Shown here in pieces: positions 9,220 through 19,879 of a DNA stretch of 64,000 nucleotides. Numbering within the stretch: the stretch's first letter is position 1; the number at the start of each line of letters is the position of its first letter. The notes beneath the pieces are model-generated. The model saw nothing but the letters and a program-made list of their open reading frames with translations. It was not told the DNA's origin and did not search any database. Where the stretch lies: positions 1,879,970 through 1,943,969 of the forward strand of contig NZ_CP087263.1 of the NCBI RefSeq assembly GCF_020923435.1, given 5' to 3'. Position numbers and translations under genes: made by a program. Source of the stretch: Brevibacillus humidisoli. GTDB lineage: Bacteria > Bacillota > Bacilli > Brevibacillales > Brevibacillaceae.

Positions 9220-9348
9220 ATGGGAGTGATTTCCCGCATGGGAGTTGAAATCGAACCAGGAAATGGTGCGATCGATGGCGTACCGGTAACCGTTGATTAC
9301 GATGGCAGAGGGCAAGATCGGGTTCTATTCATGAAGGAACTGCGATAG
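9220..9348 (+). CDS. Doubtful very small ORF, 42 aa
   Basis: This short frame between the MerR and chemoreceptor genes encodes an acidic, valine-rich peptide (for example GAIDGVPVTVDYDGRGQDRV). An internal ATG at 9238 has a GGGAG sequence about 11 nt upstream. The composition looks protein-like, but no family is recognised; it could be the remnant of a longer gene. The rest of 9172-9451 holds no recognised signal. Confidence 0.25.
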   Translation: MGVISRMGVEIEPGNGAIDGVPVTVDYDGRGQDRVLFMKELR

Positions 9349-9451
9349 GTGGGATGAGGCTTGTGTGAGAAAAATCACACCATTTTCCAGTGCATTCTGT
9401 TATCTTTGAATTGAAATCATGTATCTTTCTTGAAATCAAGCTGGGAACAGA

Positions 9452-10747
9452 ATGGGGTCGAACGAGATGGCAAAACCGAAATATAGTGTGGTTAAGAAAA
9501 TGGTATGGGGCATTACCGGGGTTTCCGTTATCACCTATGGGACGAGTGCGTTTTGTATCTTTACGTTGCAAGATGTGTTGAACCCCTACATCCCTGAGTG
9601 GCTCTTCATCTGGATCACACTTGCATTGGGTGTTTTCTGGACTGGTTTCTTGGGATGGCTTGCGGCCAGATGGTTCGTCCGACCGCTGCTGCAACTGACA
9701 GAAGCGGCCAACAGCGCCTCCGCGGGAAACTTGCGTGTTGAGATCATTCCGCATCAATCGGATGATGAACTGCGAGCACTCGGTCTATCATTTGCTCAGA
9801 TGATCCAAAATCTAAGAAAAATGATTGATGGCATTTCAACCAACTTCATGGCAACCGATGTCCATGTGGATGAATTAAGAACAGTGATTGGACAAGCTGC
9901 CTCTCACGTGGAATCGATCACTGCGACGATTGAAGATATCGCACAAGGAGCTGAGCAGCAATCGAAGTCTTCAGAAGCGATGTACGCTTCCGTCGAGCAT
10001 ATGACGAAGATCACGGATGAAATCAATGAAAAAGCTAGTACGGCACGAAATGTGACAAGTCAAATGGTGGCAACGATTGAGGATCACACCAGCGTGATCC
10101 AATCATTAGTGGACGGCATGCAAAAACTGGCCGCCTCCAGCCAAGAATCGATTGAGGTCGTCCGGTGTTTGGAACGAAACGCACAAGAAATAAGCGAAAT
10201 ATCCGGAGTTGTCGGTGAACTTGCCAACCAGACCCACTTGCTGGCTCTTAATGCTTCCATTGAAGCAGCGAGAGCCGGCGAATACGGAAAAGGCTTTGCG
10301 GTTGTGGCAGAAGAAGTGAAAAAACTGGCCGGACAAAGTTCTCAGGCTGTTCATGATATCAATCAACTGATCAGTCAAATTCAGTCCGAAGTAAGCAACA
10401 CCGTACAGAAAATAGCGGAGCAAAGTGATGTGGCCAAGCAGGAATCGGCCCACGGTGAAACGGCTGCTGTGGCCCTCCAACAGATCGCGGGAGAAGCCGA
10501 GAAAGTGGCGCAAACCGTGAATCATATCGCTTCCATGGTCTCCTACCAAGCGGATCAAGTACAGAGCGCCTTTCACGAAGCGCGTGACGTAGCTGACATT
10601 GCCTCCAAAATATGTCTGGGTGCAAAAGGCGTGTTCGCTTCCACCCAGGAACAAACAGCCGTGATGGAAGAAATCGCAGCATCGTCAGAGATCTTGCGAG
10701 AGCAGTCCAAAACATTAAAGCAGCAAATCGAGTATTTCCATGTGTAA
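9452..10747 (+). CDS. Methyl-accepting chemotaxis protein
   Basis: The 431-aa receptor has two membrane helices (about residues 19-43 and 54-77) joined by an external loop of only about ten residues, so it lacks a normal extracellular ligand domain. A HAMP domain (about 78-130) follows, then the cytoplasmic signalling coiled coil. The hairpin tip [20 protein letters not shown] and EVKKLAGQS identify the CheA/CheW-binding region. It may sense an internal or membrane-linked cue. The start could also be ATG 9467; neither start has a strong ribosome-binding site. Confidence 0.9.
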   Translation: MGSNEMAKPKYSVVKKMVWGITGVSVITYGTSAFCIFTLQDVLNPYIPEWLFIWITLALGVFWTGFLGWLAARWFVRPLLQLTEAANSASAGNLRVEIIPHQSDDELRALGLSFAQMIQNLRKMIDGISTNFMATDVHVDELRTVIGQAASHVESITATIEDIAQGAEQQSKSSEAMYASVEHMTKITDEINEKASTARNVTSQMVATIEDHTSVIQSLVDGMQKLAASSQESIEVVRCLERNAQEISEISGVVGELANQTHLLALNASIEAARAGEYGKGFAVVAEEVKKLAGQSSQAVHDINQLISQIQSEVSNTVQKIAEQSDVAKQESAHGETAAVALQQIAGEAEKVAQTVNHIASMVSYQADQVQSAFHEARDVADIASKICLGAKGVFASTQEQTAVMEEIAASSEILREQSKTLKQQIEYFHV

Positions 10748-10887
10748 GACAGCCGGTATCCGCCCCTAACCATTCGCCTTGGCAAGAAAGCGCAGCATGC
10801 GGCTGATTAGCGGTGGAACGACCGAACCTTGGCCTGTGGGACCTCTTCCCGTTCCCGTAACGGTTGGACAACAAGGGCAGCATGAAA

Positions 10888-10942
10888 AACACCTGTTTGA
10901 ATGGCTGTTCGACCAATGCTTCATGCCATGCAAACAGGTGTT
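10888..10942. repeat. 12-bp perfect inverted repeat between convergent genes
   Basis: AACACCTGTTTG (10888-10899) and CAAACAGGTGTT (10931-10942) are perfect complements around a 31-nt loop. They lie between the chemoreceptor gene (+) and iolJ (-), so the structure could stop transcription from both sides, although neither side has a clear T-tract. The rest of 10748-10961 holds nothing else I can support. Confidence 0.5.
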
Positions 10943-10961
10943 GAAACGTCCAGGCAACTGG

Positions 10962-11570
10962 TTACTGATAGGCTGTTGACACGGTTACCAGCTTGTCTGC
11001 CTGTCCTGAAGAACCAAACTCTCTCATTTTTTGTTTTACAGTGTCTTGGATCGCTTCTCTGGCCGCTCCCAGGTAGGTGCGTGGATCATACAGCTTCGGT
11101 TGTTCCGCCAGTACCTGCCAAATGGCCCTGGTGGCGGAGATTTGATTTTCTGTATTAACGTTGATCTTGGCCGTGCCCAAAGCGATCGCACGCTGAATAT
11201 CCGGAAGCGGAATTCCGGTACCGCCGTGCAGCACGAGCGGCACTCCTGTTAAGCGCCGAATCTCCTCCATCTGAGCAAATCCAAGCCTGGGCTCCCCCTT
11301 GTATGGTCCATGGACCGATCCGAGGGCTGGTGCGAGACAATCAACCCCTGTCTCGCGCACCAGACGCGCACACTCTTCCGGGATTGCGTACATCGCATCC
11401 GCTTCAGCTACGATGATGTCATATTCTTGTCCCCCGATTCTGCCCAGTTCTGCTTCCACGGAAACGCCGAGCGCATGGGCAAACTCAAGGTTATTCAGGT
11501 TGAAATGACCCACGGCATACGTTTCGGCAAGGGCGTGTCCAAGGATTTCTTTCATGGAAACCAATGCCAT
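10962..11570 (-). CDS. iolJ: IolJ-like class II aldolase with internal in-frame deletion
   Basis: Last gene of the inositol operon. IolJ cleaves 2-deoxy-5-keto-gluconate 6-phosphate to dihydroxyacetone phosphate and malonate semialdehyde. The product is 202 aa, against about 290 for class II aldolases. It reads [13 protein letters not shown] (residues 18-30) and then jumps directly to [13 protein letters not shown], which normally lies about 95 residues later. The missing block includes the HLDHG region with the catalytic Asp and a zinc-binding His. The later zinc-site regions [11 protein letters not shown] and VLHGGTGIP are intact. The frame is open, so a protein may be made but should be inactive as an aldolase. 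AGGAGAG precedes ATG 11570. Confidence 0.85.
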   Translation of the reverse strand: MALVSMKEILGHALAETYAVGHFNLNNLEFAHALGVSVEAELGRIGGQEYDIIVAEADAMYAIPEECARLVRETGVDCLAPALGSVHGPYKGEPRLGFAQMEEIRRLTGVPLVLHGGTGIPLPDIQRAIALGTAKINVNTENQISATRAIWQVLAEQPKLYDPRTYLGAAREAIQDTVKQKMREFGSSGQADKLVTVSTAYQ

Positions 11571-11664
11571 GTATCGCCACTCTCCTTTCCCACGAAATTA
11601 CGATGTGTAGCTATAAGGGAAGAGAGAGCACCAAGCTGATGCAAACCTGGTACTCTCTGCTCAA

Positions 11665-13125
11665 TTACCAGCGGGCTGTCACCATCTTTTTGCGTGTGTA
11701 GAACTCTACGCCATCCGGTCCGTTGGCGTGGAGATCGCCGTAAAAGGAGTTTTTCCATCCCGAGAACGGGAAGAAGGCCATCGGTGCGGGCACACCTAGG
11801 TTTACTCCCAACATGCCGGCATCGATTTCTTCCCTGAATTGACGTACGTTGCTGCCATCTTTGGTATAGATGCAAGCGCCGTTGGCAAAGGGTGACTGGT
11901 TGGTTACCTCTATTGCTTCATCCAGCGAATGGACACGCACGATCGATAAGACAGGTGCAAAAATTTCCTCCTTCCAGATCGTCATATCCGGGGTGACCTG
12001 ATCGAAAATCGTGGGCCCGACAAAATAACCTTGTCGGTCAGCCGCTGCCTCTTTACGTCCATCGCGGATCAACAGCGCTCCCTCTTGGTCCCCGATTTCG
12101 ATATATTTTACGGTTCTTTCTTTATGTGAATCGCGAATCACCGGTCCAAGAAACACCCCTTCATCCAACCCGTTTCCGATCGTAATCTGGTCGGCGGCTT
12201 GAACCAATTTTTCGATCAGGGGTTCAGCAATCTCTCCAACCGGTACCACAACAGATGCTGCCATACATCTCTCACCGGCTGAACCATAGGCGGCATTGAT
12301 GATCTCCTTGACTGCCAAATCCAGGTCTGCGTCCGGCATCACAATCGAATGGTTCTTCGCCCCGGCCAATGCTTGAACACGTTTCCCTCGTGCGGCACCG
12401 GTACGATACACATACTCGGCAACCGGTTGTGAGCCGACAAAAGAGATCGCTTTGACCCCAGGGTGTTCCAGCAATCCGTTTACCACATCATGAGCGCCAT
12501 GAACGATGTTGAGTACTCCATCCGGAAGTCCAGCCTCCTGAAATAATGCTGCCAGACGGTTCGCCAATAAGGGGGTGCGCTCGGACGGCTTTAACACAAA
12601 GGTGTTTCCGCAAGCGATGGCGAGCGGGAACATCCAGCACGGAACCATCATCGGGAAGTTGAATGGCGTAATTCCTCCGACCACGCCAACCGGATAACGG
12701 TACATCCCGGATTCAATATTCGTGGCAATATCGGGAAGCTGCCTGCCCATCAGTAGCGTTGGAGCACCTGCTGCAAACTCTACGCATTCAATCCCGCGCT
12801 GTACTTCGCCGTATGCCTCTCCGTAGCTTTTGCCGTTCTCCAAGGTTACCAGGCGAGCCAGCTCTTCCCAATGTTCAACCAATAGTTGTTGGTATTTAAA
12901 CAGGATGCGCGCTCTCCGCGGAACAGCCGTTTTCCTCCAGCTTTTAAACGCTTCCTTTGCCGCTTCCACCGCCCGATCCAAATCTTCTCGGTTGGAGATC
13001 GATACATGGGCCAGCACCTCTCCCGTTGCGGGATTTGGTACGGCTTCGATTTTGTCGGAAGTGGACACCATCCATTGGCCGCCGATAAAGTTTTTTACTG
13101 TTTGCCCTTTCGTGTCTGTAGACAT
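11665..13125 (-). CDS. iolA: Methylmalonate/malonate-semialdehyde dehydrogenase (CoA-acylating)
   Basis: The enzyme (486 aa) oxidises malonate semialdehyde to acetyl-CoA and CO2, the last step of inositol catabolism. It is an aldehyde dehydrogenase of the MmsA/IolA type. [20 protein letters not shown] marks the NAD-binding region, and [17 protein letters not shown] contains the catalytic Cys. The length is normal. GGGGGAGAG precedes ATG 13125, and the gene follows iolC by 22 nt. Confidence 0.95.
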   Translation of the reverse strand: MSTDTKGQTVKNFIGGQWMVSTSDKIEAVPNPATGEVLAHVSISNREDLDRAVEAAKEAFKSWRKTAVPRRARILFKYQQLLVEHWEELARLVTLENGKSYGEAYGEVQRGIECVEFAAGAPTLLMGRQLPDIATNIESGMYRYPVGVVGGITPFNFPMMVPCWMFPLAIACGNTFVLKPSERTPLLANRLAALFQEAGLPDGVLNIVHGAHDVVNGLLEHPGVKAISFVGSQPVAEYVYRTGAARGKRVQALAGAKNHSIVMPDADLDLAVKEIINAAYGSAGERCMAASVVVPVGEIAEPLIEKLVQAADQITIGNGLDEGVFLGPVIRDSHKERTVKYIEIGDQEGALLIRDGRKEAAADRQGYFVGPTIFDQVTPDMTIWKEEIFAPVLSIVRVHSLDEAIEVTNQSPFANGACIYTKDGSNVRQFREEIDAGMLGVNLGVPAPMAFFPFSGWKNSFYGDLHANGPDGVEFYTRKKMVTARW

Positions 13126-13147
13126 GTCTCTCTCCCCCTCTATTTTC

Positions 13148-14158
13148 CTATTTCATGACCCATTTTCTACTTTTGCACATCGCCATATAATCGTCGATTT
13201 GCTGTGCTGTTGGCATCGCATCTGAGCAACTGTGACTGGAAATGACGATAGAAGCGGCGGCTGCACCGTACTCCATGGCTTTTGGGATCTCCCACCCGTT
13301 CATCAGTCCGTATATAAACCCTGCAGCGTAGGAGTCCCCGGCGCCAAATGTTTTGATCACATTGGCCGGAAAGGTAGTTCCCCTATAGGCTTCTCCCTCT
13401 TTCGTGTAGGCAATGGAGCCATCTTTGCCGTGTTTGATCACGACAATCCTGGCGCAGTGGTCAAACCATTTGTTCGCTGTATAGCGATCATCGTGATTTC
13501 CATTTTGTTCGAAGCATTCCATCAGATCAAACTCTTCACGGGTTCCAATAATGACATCGCATTTCTCAGCCGCCAGATTGTAGTAAACCGCCGTCTCCTC
13601 TGGCGAAGTCCACGTATAGGGCCGGTAGTCGATGTCAAAGAAGACGACTACCTTGTGTTTTCTGGCATAATTCAGAGCCAGAAATACGGCTTCACGGGAT
13701 GGGCTGTGAGCCAATGCTGTGCCTGAAATCAAAAGCGCCTTTGCTTTTTGGATGTAGGCCTCGCTAACATCTTTTGGTTCCAGCTTCAAGTCGGCTACAT
13801 TATCGCGGTACATGAGAATACTGCAATCGGTCGGACTTTTGATTTCTGTGAAAGCAAGTCCTGTAACACTTCCCGTCCGATCCGTGATGACGCAGGAGGT
13901 GTCGATTTGGTTCTGATGCAGGTAGCGGACGATAAACCGCCCCATCTGATCATCAGCCACGCGGCCAATAAACCCTGTCTTCATCCCTAATCTGGACAGC
14001 CCAATCGCAATATTGGCCGGTGAGCCCCCCACATATTTCGTGAAGGTGACCGTTTCTTCCATCGGGCGATTGATCTCATTGGCGTTTAGATCGATACACA
14101 GGCGTCCCATCGCGATAAAATCGAGCGGTTTTTCGCCGTCAAACGTTACGTGATTCAT
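13148..14158 (-). CDS. iolC: 5-dehydro-2-deoxygluconokinase
   Basis: IolC phosphorylates 5-keto-2-deoxygluconate with ATP to give the substrate of IolJ. The 336-aa product is a PfkB-family sugar kinase, with [15 protein letters not shown] near residue 50 and the anion-hole motif [17 protein letters not shown] near residue 270, where Asp is the catalytic base. A strong AAGGAGGG precedes ATG 14158. It lies between iolB and iolA with short gaps. Confidence 0.95.
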   Translation of the reverse strand: MNHVTFDGEKPLDFIAMGRLCIDLNANEINRPMEETVTFTKYVGGSPANIAIGLSRLGMKTGFIGRVADDQMGRFIVRYLHQNQIDTSCVITDRTGSVTGLAFTEIKSPTDCSILMYRDNVADLKLEPKDVSEAYIQKAKALLISGTALAHSPSREAVFLALNYARKHKVVVFFDIDYRPYTWTSPEETAVYYNLAAEKCDVIIGTREEFDLMECFEQNGNHDDRYTANKWFDHCARIVVIKHGKDGSIAYTKEGEAYRGTTFPANVIKTFGAGDSYAAGFIYGLMNGWEIPKAMEYGAAAASIVISSHSCSDAMPTAQQIDDYMAMCKSRKWVMK

Positions 14159-14178
14159 CCGCTTTCCCTCCTTTCACA

Positions 14179-14997
14179 CTACTTTGCCGCCAGTTTACTG
14201 GTCATCACCCACTCGTGATCCGGATCGTTCTGAAACTTCCAGGTACGGACCGGGCCCGCCATCACGTTCAAGTAGTAGACTTCGTAACCAGGTGGAGCGG
14301 AAACAGGATGGTAACCCTTGGGCACCAATACCGTATCGCCGTTCTGGACGATCAGCGTTTCATCCAGAGAACGATCGTCCGTGTAGACTCGTTGTACGGC
14401 AAATCCGTGACCGGGATTTACTTTGTGATAATACGTCTCTTCCAGATAGGATTCATCAGGCAGGTTGTCTTGATCGTGTTTGTGCGGAGGATAACTGGAC
14501 CAGTTTCCTTCCGGCGTGAACACTTCTACTACCAGCAAGCTGTCCGCCGGTTTTTGTTCGGGAAGGATGTTGTGAATCTGTCTTTCGATGTTTCCAGCTC
14601 CCCTGATCTCGACACCTACGTCTGCAGGAGCAAGTAGCCGGGCAGGGTATGTTCCCTTGCCCGGCGCGCGGCATACGGCCAATTCCAGATCCGTAACCGC
14701 CTCTATTGAAAACGAATCTCCGGCAGGTACATAAGCGGAATAGGGGGGAATCTTTTCGAACACATTCATCCGCTGTCCGATGTTCTCCCATCTTTCTCGG
14801 TTGGTAGAGAGATGAGCGATTCCCGCCAGGAGAACAAGGCAGACCTCCTGATCAGCCGTTTCCTTTTTCAAGACTTGCCCTGGCTTCAGCGTGTAGACTT
14901 CAAAGCCGATATACTGCCACCCGGCGGATTTCGGGGTAATCGTCAACACGTTGCCTTCGTGATTGGGTCTTAGGCTGGGGACAATCAATCTGGACAT
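14179..14997 (-). CDS. iolB: 5-deoxy-glucuronate isomerase
   Basis: IolB converts 5-deoxy-glucuronate to 5-keto-2-deoxygluconate. The 272-aa product has the two-cupin layout of the KduI/IolB family; the C-terminal cupin carries PPHKHDQDNLPDESYLEETY, whose His and Glu residues form the metal site. Length and gene order (iolE-iolB-iolC) agree with other inositol operons. AAAGGGTGGAG precedes ATG 14997. Confidence 0.95.
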   Translation of the reverse strand: MSRLIVPSLRPNHEGNVLTITPKSAGWQYIGFEVYTLKPGQVLKKETADQEVCLVLLAGIAHLSTNRERWENIGQRMNVFEKIPPYSAYVPAGDSFSIEAVTDLELAVCRAPGKGTYPARLLAPADVGVEIRGAGNIERQIHNILPEQKPADSLLVVEVFTPEGNWSSYPPHKHDQDNLPDESYLEETYYHKVNPGHGFAVQRVYTDDRSLDETLIVQNGDTVLVPKGYHPVSAPPGYEVYYLNVMAGPVRTWKFQNDPDHEWVMTSKLAAK

Positions 14998-15013
14998 GCT
15001 TCTCCACCCTTTC

Positions 15014-15949
15014 CTATCCTTGACACATCGCTTTTACGGAGACGACGGTCGCGTCCAGGTACTCCTTTGCCAGTTTGGCGTACGTGTATGGATGAGCAAC
15101 CGCGGGATCTTGTTCGGCTTCCACAATGACCCAGCCATCGTAGTTTCGCTGGACAAGTTCCCGAAATATGGGCGCAAAGTCAATGCAGCCATCTCCTGGA
15201 ACGGTAAACATCCCTTTTAGCACCGCCGTGCGAAAATCGATCTGCTCCCTTCTGACCGTCTCCAAAATGTCACGGCGGACATCTTTTACATGGACGTAGC
15301 TGATCCGTTCATAATATTTCTGCAGAAGTTCCAGCGGATCATACCCGCCATACAGCGCATGGCCTGTATCGTACAAGAGATGGACCAGCTCGGGGTCCGT
15401 TGACGCCAGCAAGCGATCGATTTCGTCTACTGTCTCTACCGCTGTGCCAGCGTGGGGATGGTAGACAAGCTGCATCCCTGCTGCTTGGGCGAGTGTAGCC
15501 GCACGATGAAGTCCGTTCACCAGGTTTTTCCACTCTTCATCCGTAAATCTTTTGACATCTTTTGTTCCGGGAGGGCGACGTGGATCCCAATGCATGGAAC
15601 CACCCATTTCACATACGATCACATGTTCACAACCCATTTCCTTCAGATATTTCACCCAATTGCCGAAGGAGTGGAGCTCCTCATCCAGTCGATCTGCATC
15701 CGTAAACAAAGTCCCAACGAATTTGCTTGCCAACTGAATGCCGTACTCCGCCAATTTTTCCTTCAGAGCGGGGGGATCTTGCATGAACAAGCGCCCCATC
15801 TCGGTTGAGATGTACCCCAATGAGGCCATCTCAGACAAGACCTGGTCTTGCGAATAGTGATCGCCGAGACCAGAAATATCATCGTTTACCCAACTGATCG
15901 GAGCGATCCCGATCCGGAAGTGGTTCCTGGTCGTTTGCTCCACTGCCAT
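15014..15949 (-). CDS. iolE: Inosose dehydratase (2-keto-myo-inositol dehydratase)
   Basis: IolE removes water from scyllo-inosose to give the diketone used by IolD. The 311-aa product is a TIM-barrel of the xylose-isomerase-like family, with GIAPISWVNDD at the N-terminus and metal-binding positions in VYHPHAGT, LYDTGHA and YVHVKDV. ATG 15949 has AGGTGG 6 nt upstream; a GTG three codons earlier is less well placed. Confidence 0.95.
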   Translation of the reverse strand: MAVEQTTRNHFRIGIAPISWVNDDISGLGDHYSQDQVLSEMASLGYISTEMGRLFMQDPPALKEKLAEYGIQLASKFVGTLFTDADRLDEELHSFGNWVKYLKEMGCEHVIVCEMGGSMHWDPRRPPGTKDVKRFTDEEWKNLVNGLHRAATLAQAAGMQLVYHPHAGTAVETVDEIDRLLASTDPELVHLLYDTGHALYGGYDPLELLQKYYERISYVHVKDVRRDILETVRREQIDFRTAVLKGMFTVPGDGCIDFAPIFRELVQRNYDGWVIVEAEQDPAVAHPYTYAKLAKEYLDATVVSVKAMCQG

Positions 15950-15967
15950 CGTTTCCACCTCTTCAAA

Positions 15968-17902
15968 CTAGTATTTTTTTGCCTTTTTCAGATGGCTTTC
16001 TTTTTCCAGATAGGCGGCATTGACCTTGGGATTTTGCGAAGTGCCTGCTATCCCAACATGCCACCACGATTCATACCCAATGGTCATCGTCTTCGGGAGT
16101 ACTTTTATATCGATCAGCGTAGAGACGGTTTGCTTTTTGGCATCTTCAAGGGCTTCTTCCAGTTCTTTCAGCGTTTGCACCGAGTAAGTCTGGATGCCGT
16201 ATCCGGCTGCGCTTTGCGCAAAATCAATCTTGATGAACGGGCCGTCCAGCCGACCGGTATCGGGATTGCGGTAGCGGAATTCCGTGGCAAAGCTGCCCGT
16301 CCCATTATCCATTTGCAAGTTGTTGATGCATCCGAAGGAGGCGTTATCAAACAACAATACATTGATTTTTAGGCCTTCCTGGATGCTGGTGATCAATTCG
16401 GAATGCAGCATGAGATAGCTGCCATCCCCCACCAAGGCGTATATTTCTTTGTCTGGTTCAGCCATTTTGACGCCAAGCGCTCCAGATATCTCATAACCCA
16501 TGCAGGAATAGCCGTATTCCATGTGGTAGGTATTGGGGCGACGAGACTTCCACATTCTTTGCAAGTCGCCGGGCAGGCTGCCAGCAGCCCCGATAATGAT
16601 TGCATCTTCAGGGATGCGGCGATTGACCAACGCGATCACTTCTGTTTGGGTCAGACAGGATTGATAGGTGTCGATGAACTCCGGCAGTACTTCATCCAGA
16701 TGACCCGCCACCTCGGGGGTAAATCCTTCAGGGCGATAACGCACCTGGTACAGGCGATTCAATTCCCTCTCCCATGCCGTCTTGGCCGATTGGATTTCTT
16801 CCGTATAGGCGGAACGGTATCCGATCCGCTCCAATTCCGACTCCAATGCCTCAAGGGCTCGTTTCGCGTCAGCTACGATCTTCACAGAATCCAACTTGGC
16901 AGCGTGGTACTCGGAAACATTGATCGTCAGGAACTCTACCTCCGGATGTTGGAACAATTGTTTGGAGCCAGTTGTAAAATCCGAGTACCTGGTCCCAACC
17001 CCGATCACCAGATCAGCTTCTCTGGCGATCAGATTGGCTGCCAGGTTACCGGTTACACCGACTCCACCCAGATTCCACGGATGATCGCTTTCAATCGCAC
17101 TTTTTCCAGCTTGCGTTTCGGCATATGGGATGTTGAATTTCTCCGCGAACCGCTTTAATGTTGTGGCAGCTTCCGAGTATCGTACACCGCCGCCGCAGAT
17201 GATCACAGGTTTTTTCTTCCTTTGCAGCAGTTCCACCGCATCTTGTATATCCGCTTCATTTGGCACACGCCGTTCGATCCGATGTACCCGTTTGCGGAAG
17301 AAATAGGCGGGGAAATCATAAACCTCACCTTGCACATCTTGAGGCAAGGCAATCGTTACCGCCCCCGTATCCGCCGGGTCAGTGAGGACACGCATCGCAT
17401 GGATCATCGCTGTCATCAATTGTTCCGGTCGGTTGACTCGGTCCCAGTATTTGCTGACCGCCCGAAAGGCATCGTTCGTCGTGATCGTTGCATCATGGCA
17501 GCGTTCGATTTGCTGCAGGACAGGGTCAGGCTGTCTGGTGGCAAACGTGTCTCCAGGCAGCAGCAGGACAGGAATATTGTTGGCTGACGCGGTTGCTGCC
17601 GCCGTCACCATATTGGCTGCTCCCGGACCGACAGAAGAGGTGCAGGCCATGATTTGTTTGCGATGTTTTTGCTTGGCAAATGCAACCGCTGCTTGTGCCA
17701 TGCCTTGCTCATTTCTCCCCTGGTACACCTGGAGATCTCCCGGGTTCTCTTCCAATGCCTGGCCCAATCCTAATACATTACCGTGGCCGAAGATGGTGAA
17801 AACGCCTTTGACAAACCTCTCTTCTTTCCCGTCAAACTCTACATACTGCTGATGTAAAAACCTCACCAACGCTTGCGCCGTGGTTAACCTGATCAGATTC
17901 AT
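15968..17902 (-). CDS. iolD: 3D-(3,5/4)-trihydroxycyclohexane-1,2-dione hydrolase
   Basis: IolD opens the inositol-derived ring to 5-deoxy-glucuronate. It is a thiamine-diphosphate enzyme of 644 aa. The catalytic Glu lies in GRNEQGM near residue 83, and the cofactor motif runs from [12 protein letters not shown] to NASFGCINN near residues 500-530. Length is normal for IolD. AAAGGTGG precedes ATG 17902, and the gene follows iolI by 72 nt. Confidence 0.96.
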   Translation of the reverse strand: MNLIRLTTAQALVRFLHQQYVEFDGKEERFVKGVFTIFGHGNVLGLGQALEENPGDLQVYQGRNEQGMAQAAVAFAKQKHRKQIMACTSSVGPGAANMVTAAATASANNIPVLLLPGDTFATRQPDPVLQQIERCHDATITTNDAFRAVSKYWDRVNRPEQLMTAMIHAMRVLTDPADTGAVTIALPQDVQGEVYDFPAYFFRKRVHRIERRVPNEADIQDAVELLQRKKKPVIICGGGVRYSEAATTLKRFAEKFNIPYAETQAGKSAIESDHPWNLGGVGVTGNLAANLIAREADLVIGVGTRYSDFTTGSKQLFQHPEVEFLTINVSEYHAAKLDSVKIVADAKRALEALESELERIGYRSAYTEEIQSAKTAWERELNRLYQVRYRPEGFTPEVAGHLDEVLPEFIDTYQSCLTQTEVIALVNRRIPEDAIIIGAAGSLPGDLQRMWKSRRPNTYHMEYGYSCMGYEISGALGVKMAEPDKEIYALVGDGSYLMLHSELITSIQEGLKINVLLFDNASFGCINNLQMDNGTGSFATEFRYRNPDTGRLDGPFIKIDFAQSAAGYGIQTYSVQTLKELEEALEDAKKQTVSTLIDIKVLPKTMTIGYESWWHVGIAGTSQNPKVNAAYLEKESHLKKAKKY

Positions 17903-17974
17903 TCCGAACCTGTTCCACCTTTCCGTAAGGGGATACGCTTCACATGGACTGCCGAACAGTCCTGCTTGCCTCCT

Positions 17975-18817
17975 TCATCTTGTTTGCCTTGAAAAATGGC
18001 TGCGGATCACTCTCTCCGTCGTTTCTTTGCCCACTCGAATCGTTTTCTCCACATCCCATGCCCAGTACTCCGGTCGGAATAGCTCGATCGACGCCATTTC
18101 CCGGTAGCCGATCTTCTTGAGGGCGGCCAGGATGCCGTCCAGATCGATCGCTCCGGTGCCAGGCCATACCCTGTGATGATCCCGCAATGCGCCCGCAGGC
18201 AGATCTTCACAGTCGTCGATGTGGAAGACAAAGATTTTGCCGGGGTCCGCGCTCTGCAAATCTTGCAGACGCGAATTCATCGCATGAAAGTGGAAGCAGT
18301 CGAGCACCATTCCAACATTCTCCCGGTTTGCTTCGCGAACAATCTCATAGGCCTGCGCAAATGTATTGACTGAACAGGTGGGATAGCCGCAAAATTCCAA
18401 CGCCAGTCTCATACGATAAGGTTCAGCTTCTGCTGCCAACTCATGCAGCACGCGAACCGTTTCTTCTCTAATCTCTGTTTTGGTTCGATCACCGATGTCA
18501 AAGGTGGGGACGACGACGATCGTTTTACAGTGGATGATGTCACCGATCTCCAACAAAAACTGGAAATCCTCCTTGATTTGCCGGTACCCCTCATCGTCTC
18601 TGAACGTGATGAACTCCAGGGCATTAAAGGCATAAGGCTTGATCCGGTTCTGGTCAAAGAAGTTTTTCAGATCTTGCACGGTATATCTGGTCAAGTAGTC
18701 CCTGAGCTTATCCAGCCTGATCTCAATGTAATCGTAGCCGTACGTCTCACACAGCGTCAGATCCTTTTCCAGCGTCGACTGCTTCATCGTCGTCGCCTGG
18801 TTGAAAGCAATTTTCAT
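17975..18817 (-). CDS. iolI: Inosose isomerase
   Basis: IolI interconverts 2-keto-myo-inositol and 1-keto-D-chiro-inositol, letting the pathway take other inositol stereoisomers. The 280-aa TIM-barrel protein shows the family's LALEFCGYPTCSVNTF, DCFHFHAM and FHIDDCEDLP metal-site blocks and the ending SIELFRPEYW. ATG 18817 is used because GGCAGGAGAG lies just upstream; a longer frame to 18865 would overlap the preceding permease gene. Confidence 0.92.
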   Translation of the reverse strand: MKIAFNQATTMKQSTLEKDLTLCETYGYDYIEIRLDKLRDYLTRYTVQDLKNFFDQNRIKPYAFNALEFITFRDDEGYRQIKEDFQFLLEIGDIIHCKTIVVVPTFDIGDRTKTEIREETVRVLHELAAEAEPYRMRLALEFCGYPTCSVNTFAQAYEIVREANRENVGMVLDCFHFHAMNSRLQDLQSADPGKIFVFHIDDCEDLPAGALRDHHRVWPGTGAIDLDGILAALKKIGYREMASIELFRPEYWAWDVEKTIRVGKETTERVIRSHFSRQTR

Positions 18818-18839
18818 CTCAACTCTCCTGCCGTCTCCC

Positions 18840-19841
18840 CTAGGATTTTCTGTTTTTCCGGGCATCGATCAGCACCGCCGTGACAATGATCGCCCCTTTT
18901 AAGATTTGCTGCCAGTACGAGGATACGTTTAACAGATCAAGCCCGTTGTTCATGACCCCGATGATGAGCGCCCCTATAATCGTACCGCCAACGGTTCCAA
19001 TCCCTCCGGTAAGGCTGGTACCGCCAATGACCGCGGCAGCAATCGCGTCCAATTCATACATCACACCTGCGGTAGGCTGGCCTGAAGCAATCCGCGAAGT
19101 CAGGATGATACCAGCAATCGAGGATAACAAACCGGCGTAACCGTAAATCAGGATCTTGTACTTTTCCACATTGACTCCAGCAATAATGGCAGCTTGTTCA
19201 TTGCCACCGATCGCATAAACGTATTTGCCAAACTTGGTTTTGTTCAGCTGGAGATACGAAACAAAACCGACCAAGGCAAAGATGATAATCGGTACCGGTA
19301 GACCGAGGATCGCACCTTGACCGATGAACTGGAACGGCTCCGACAAGTTCCCGATCGGCCTACCGCCGCTGAACAGCAAAGCGGCACCTCTGGCAGCTGT
19401 CATCATGCCCAGGGTAACGACAAAAGGAGCAATTTTCCCTTTGGCAATAATCGTTCCATTAATCGCGCCCGTAAGCAGCCCTACACCCAGACCGATTGCA
19501 ACAGCGAGCAAAACAGAACTGTCTGGCTGCGCAAAACTGGCTACGATCACTGAGACAAGCGCAATGACGGAACCCGAGGATAGATCGATTCCCGTCGTGA
19601 TAATGACCATCGTGACCCCGATCGCCACAATGCCGATGACGGACATTTGCCTCACGATATTGAGCAAATTGCCGGTTGTAAAAAAGGTAGGTGAGAGAAT
19701 AGCCATCAAAATGATTAAGGCGATCAGGATGAACAGCATTCCGTAGCGACTGAGAATATGCGATACGATCCCTTTCCAATCGCTTTTTTTGGATGCTTCG
19801 GACTTTTCATGGTCCTTTGCAAGTGTAACATCACCGTTCAT
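18840..19841 (-). CDS. Sugar (probable inositol) ABC transporter permease
   Basis: The 333-aa product is an integral membrane protein of the RbsC/AraH family with about ten hydrophobic segments. [12 protein letters not shown] and [16 protein letters not shown] are typical cytoplasmic-loop sequences of this group. With the ATPase and lipoprotein genes upstream it forms a complete importer inside the inositol operon, so inositol is the likely cargo. GGAGGAAG precedes ATG 19841. Confidence 0.92.
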   Translation of the reverse strand: MNGDVTLAKDHEKSEASKKSDWKGIVSHILSRYGMLFILIALIILMAILSPTFFTTGNLLNIVRQMSVIGIVAIGVTMVIITTGIDLSSGSVIALVSVIVASFAQPDSSVLLAVAIGLGVGLLTGAINGTIIAKGKIAPFVVTLGMMTAARGAALLFSGGRPIGNLSEPFQFIGQGAILGLPVPIIIFALVGFVSYLQLNKTKFGKYVYAIGGNEQAAIIAGVNVEKYKILIYGYAGLLSSIAGIILTSRIASGQPTAGVMYELDAIAAAVIGGTSLTGGIGTVGGTIIGALIIGVMNNGLDLLNVSSYWQQILKGAIIVTAVLIDARKNRKS

Positions 19842-19879
19842 CTTTACTTCCTCCTGACTGATTAAACTGGCACGAGCAG

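Noticed and set aside
10766-10957. A minus-strand 63-codon frame with a Cys-rich middle between the chemoreceptor and iolJ
   Set aside because: It has only a TTG start with no ribosome-binding site, and it crosses the inverted repeat at 10888-10942.
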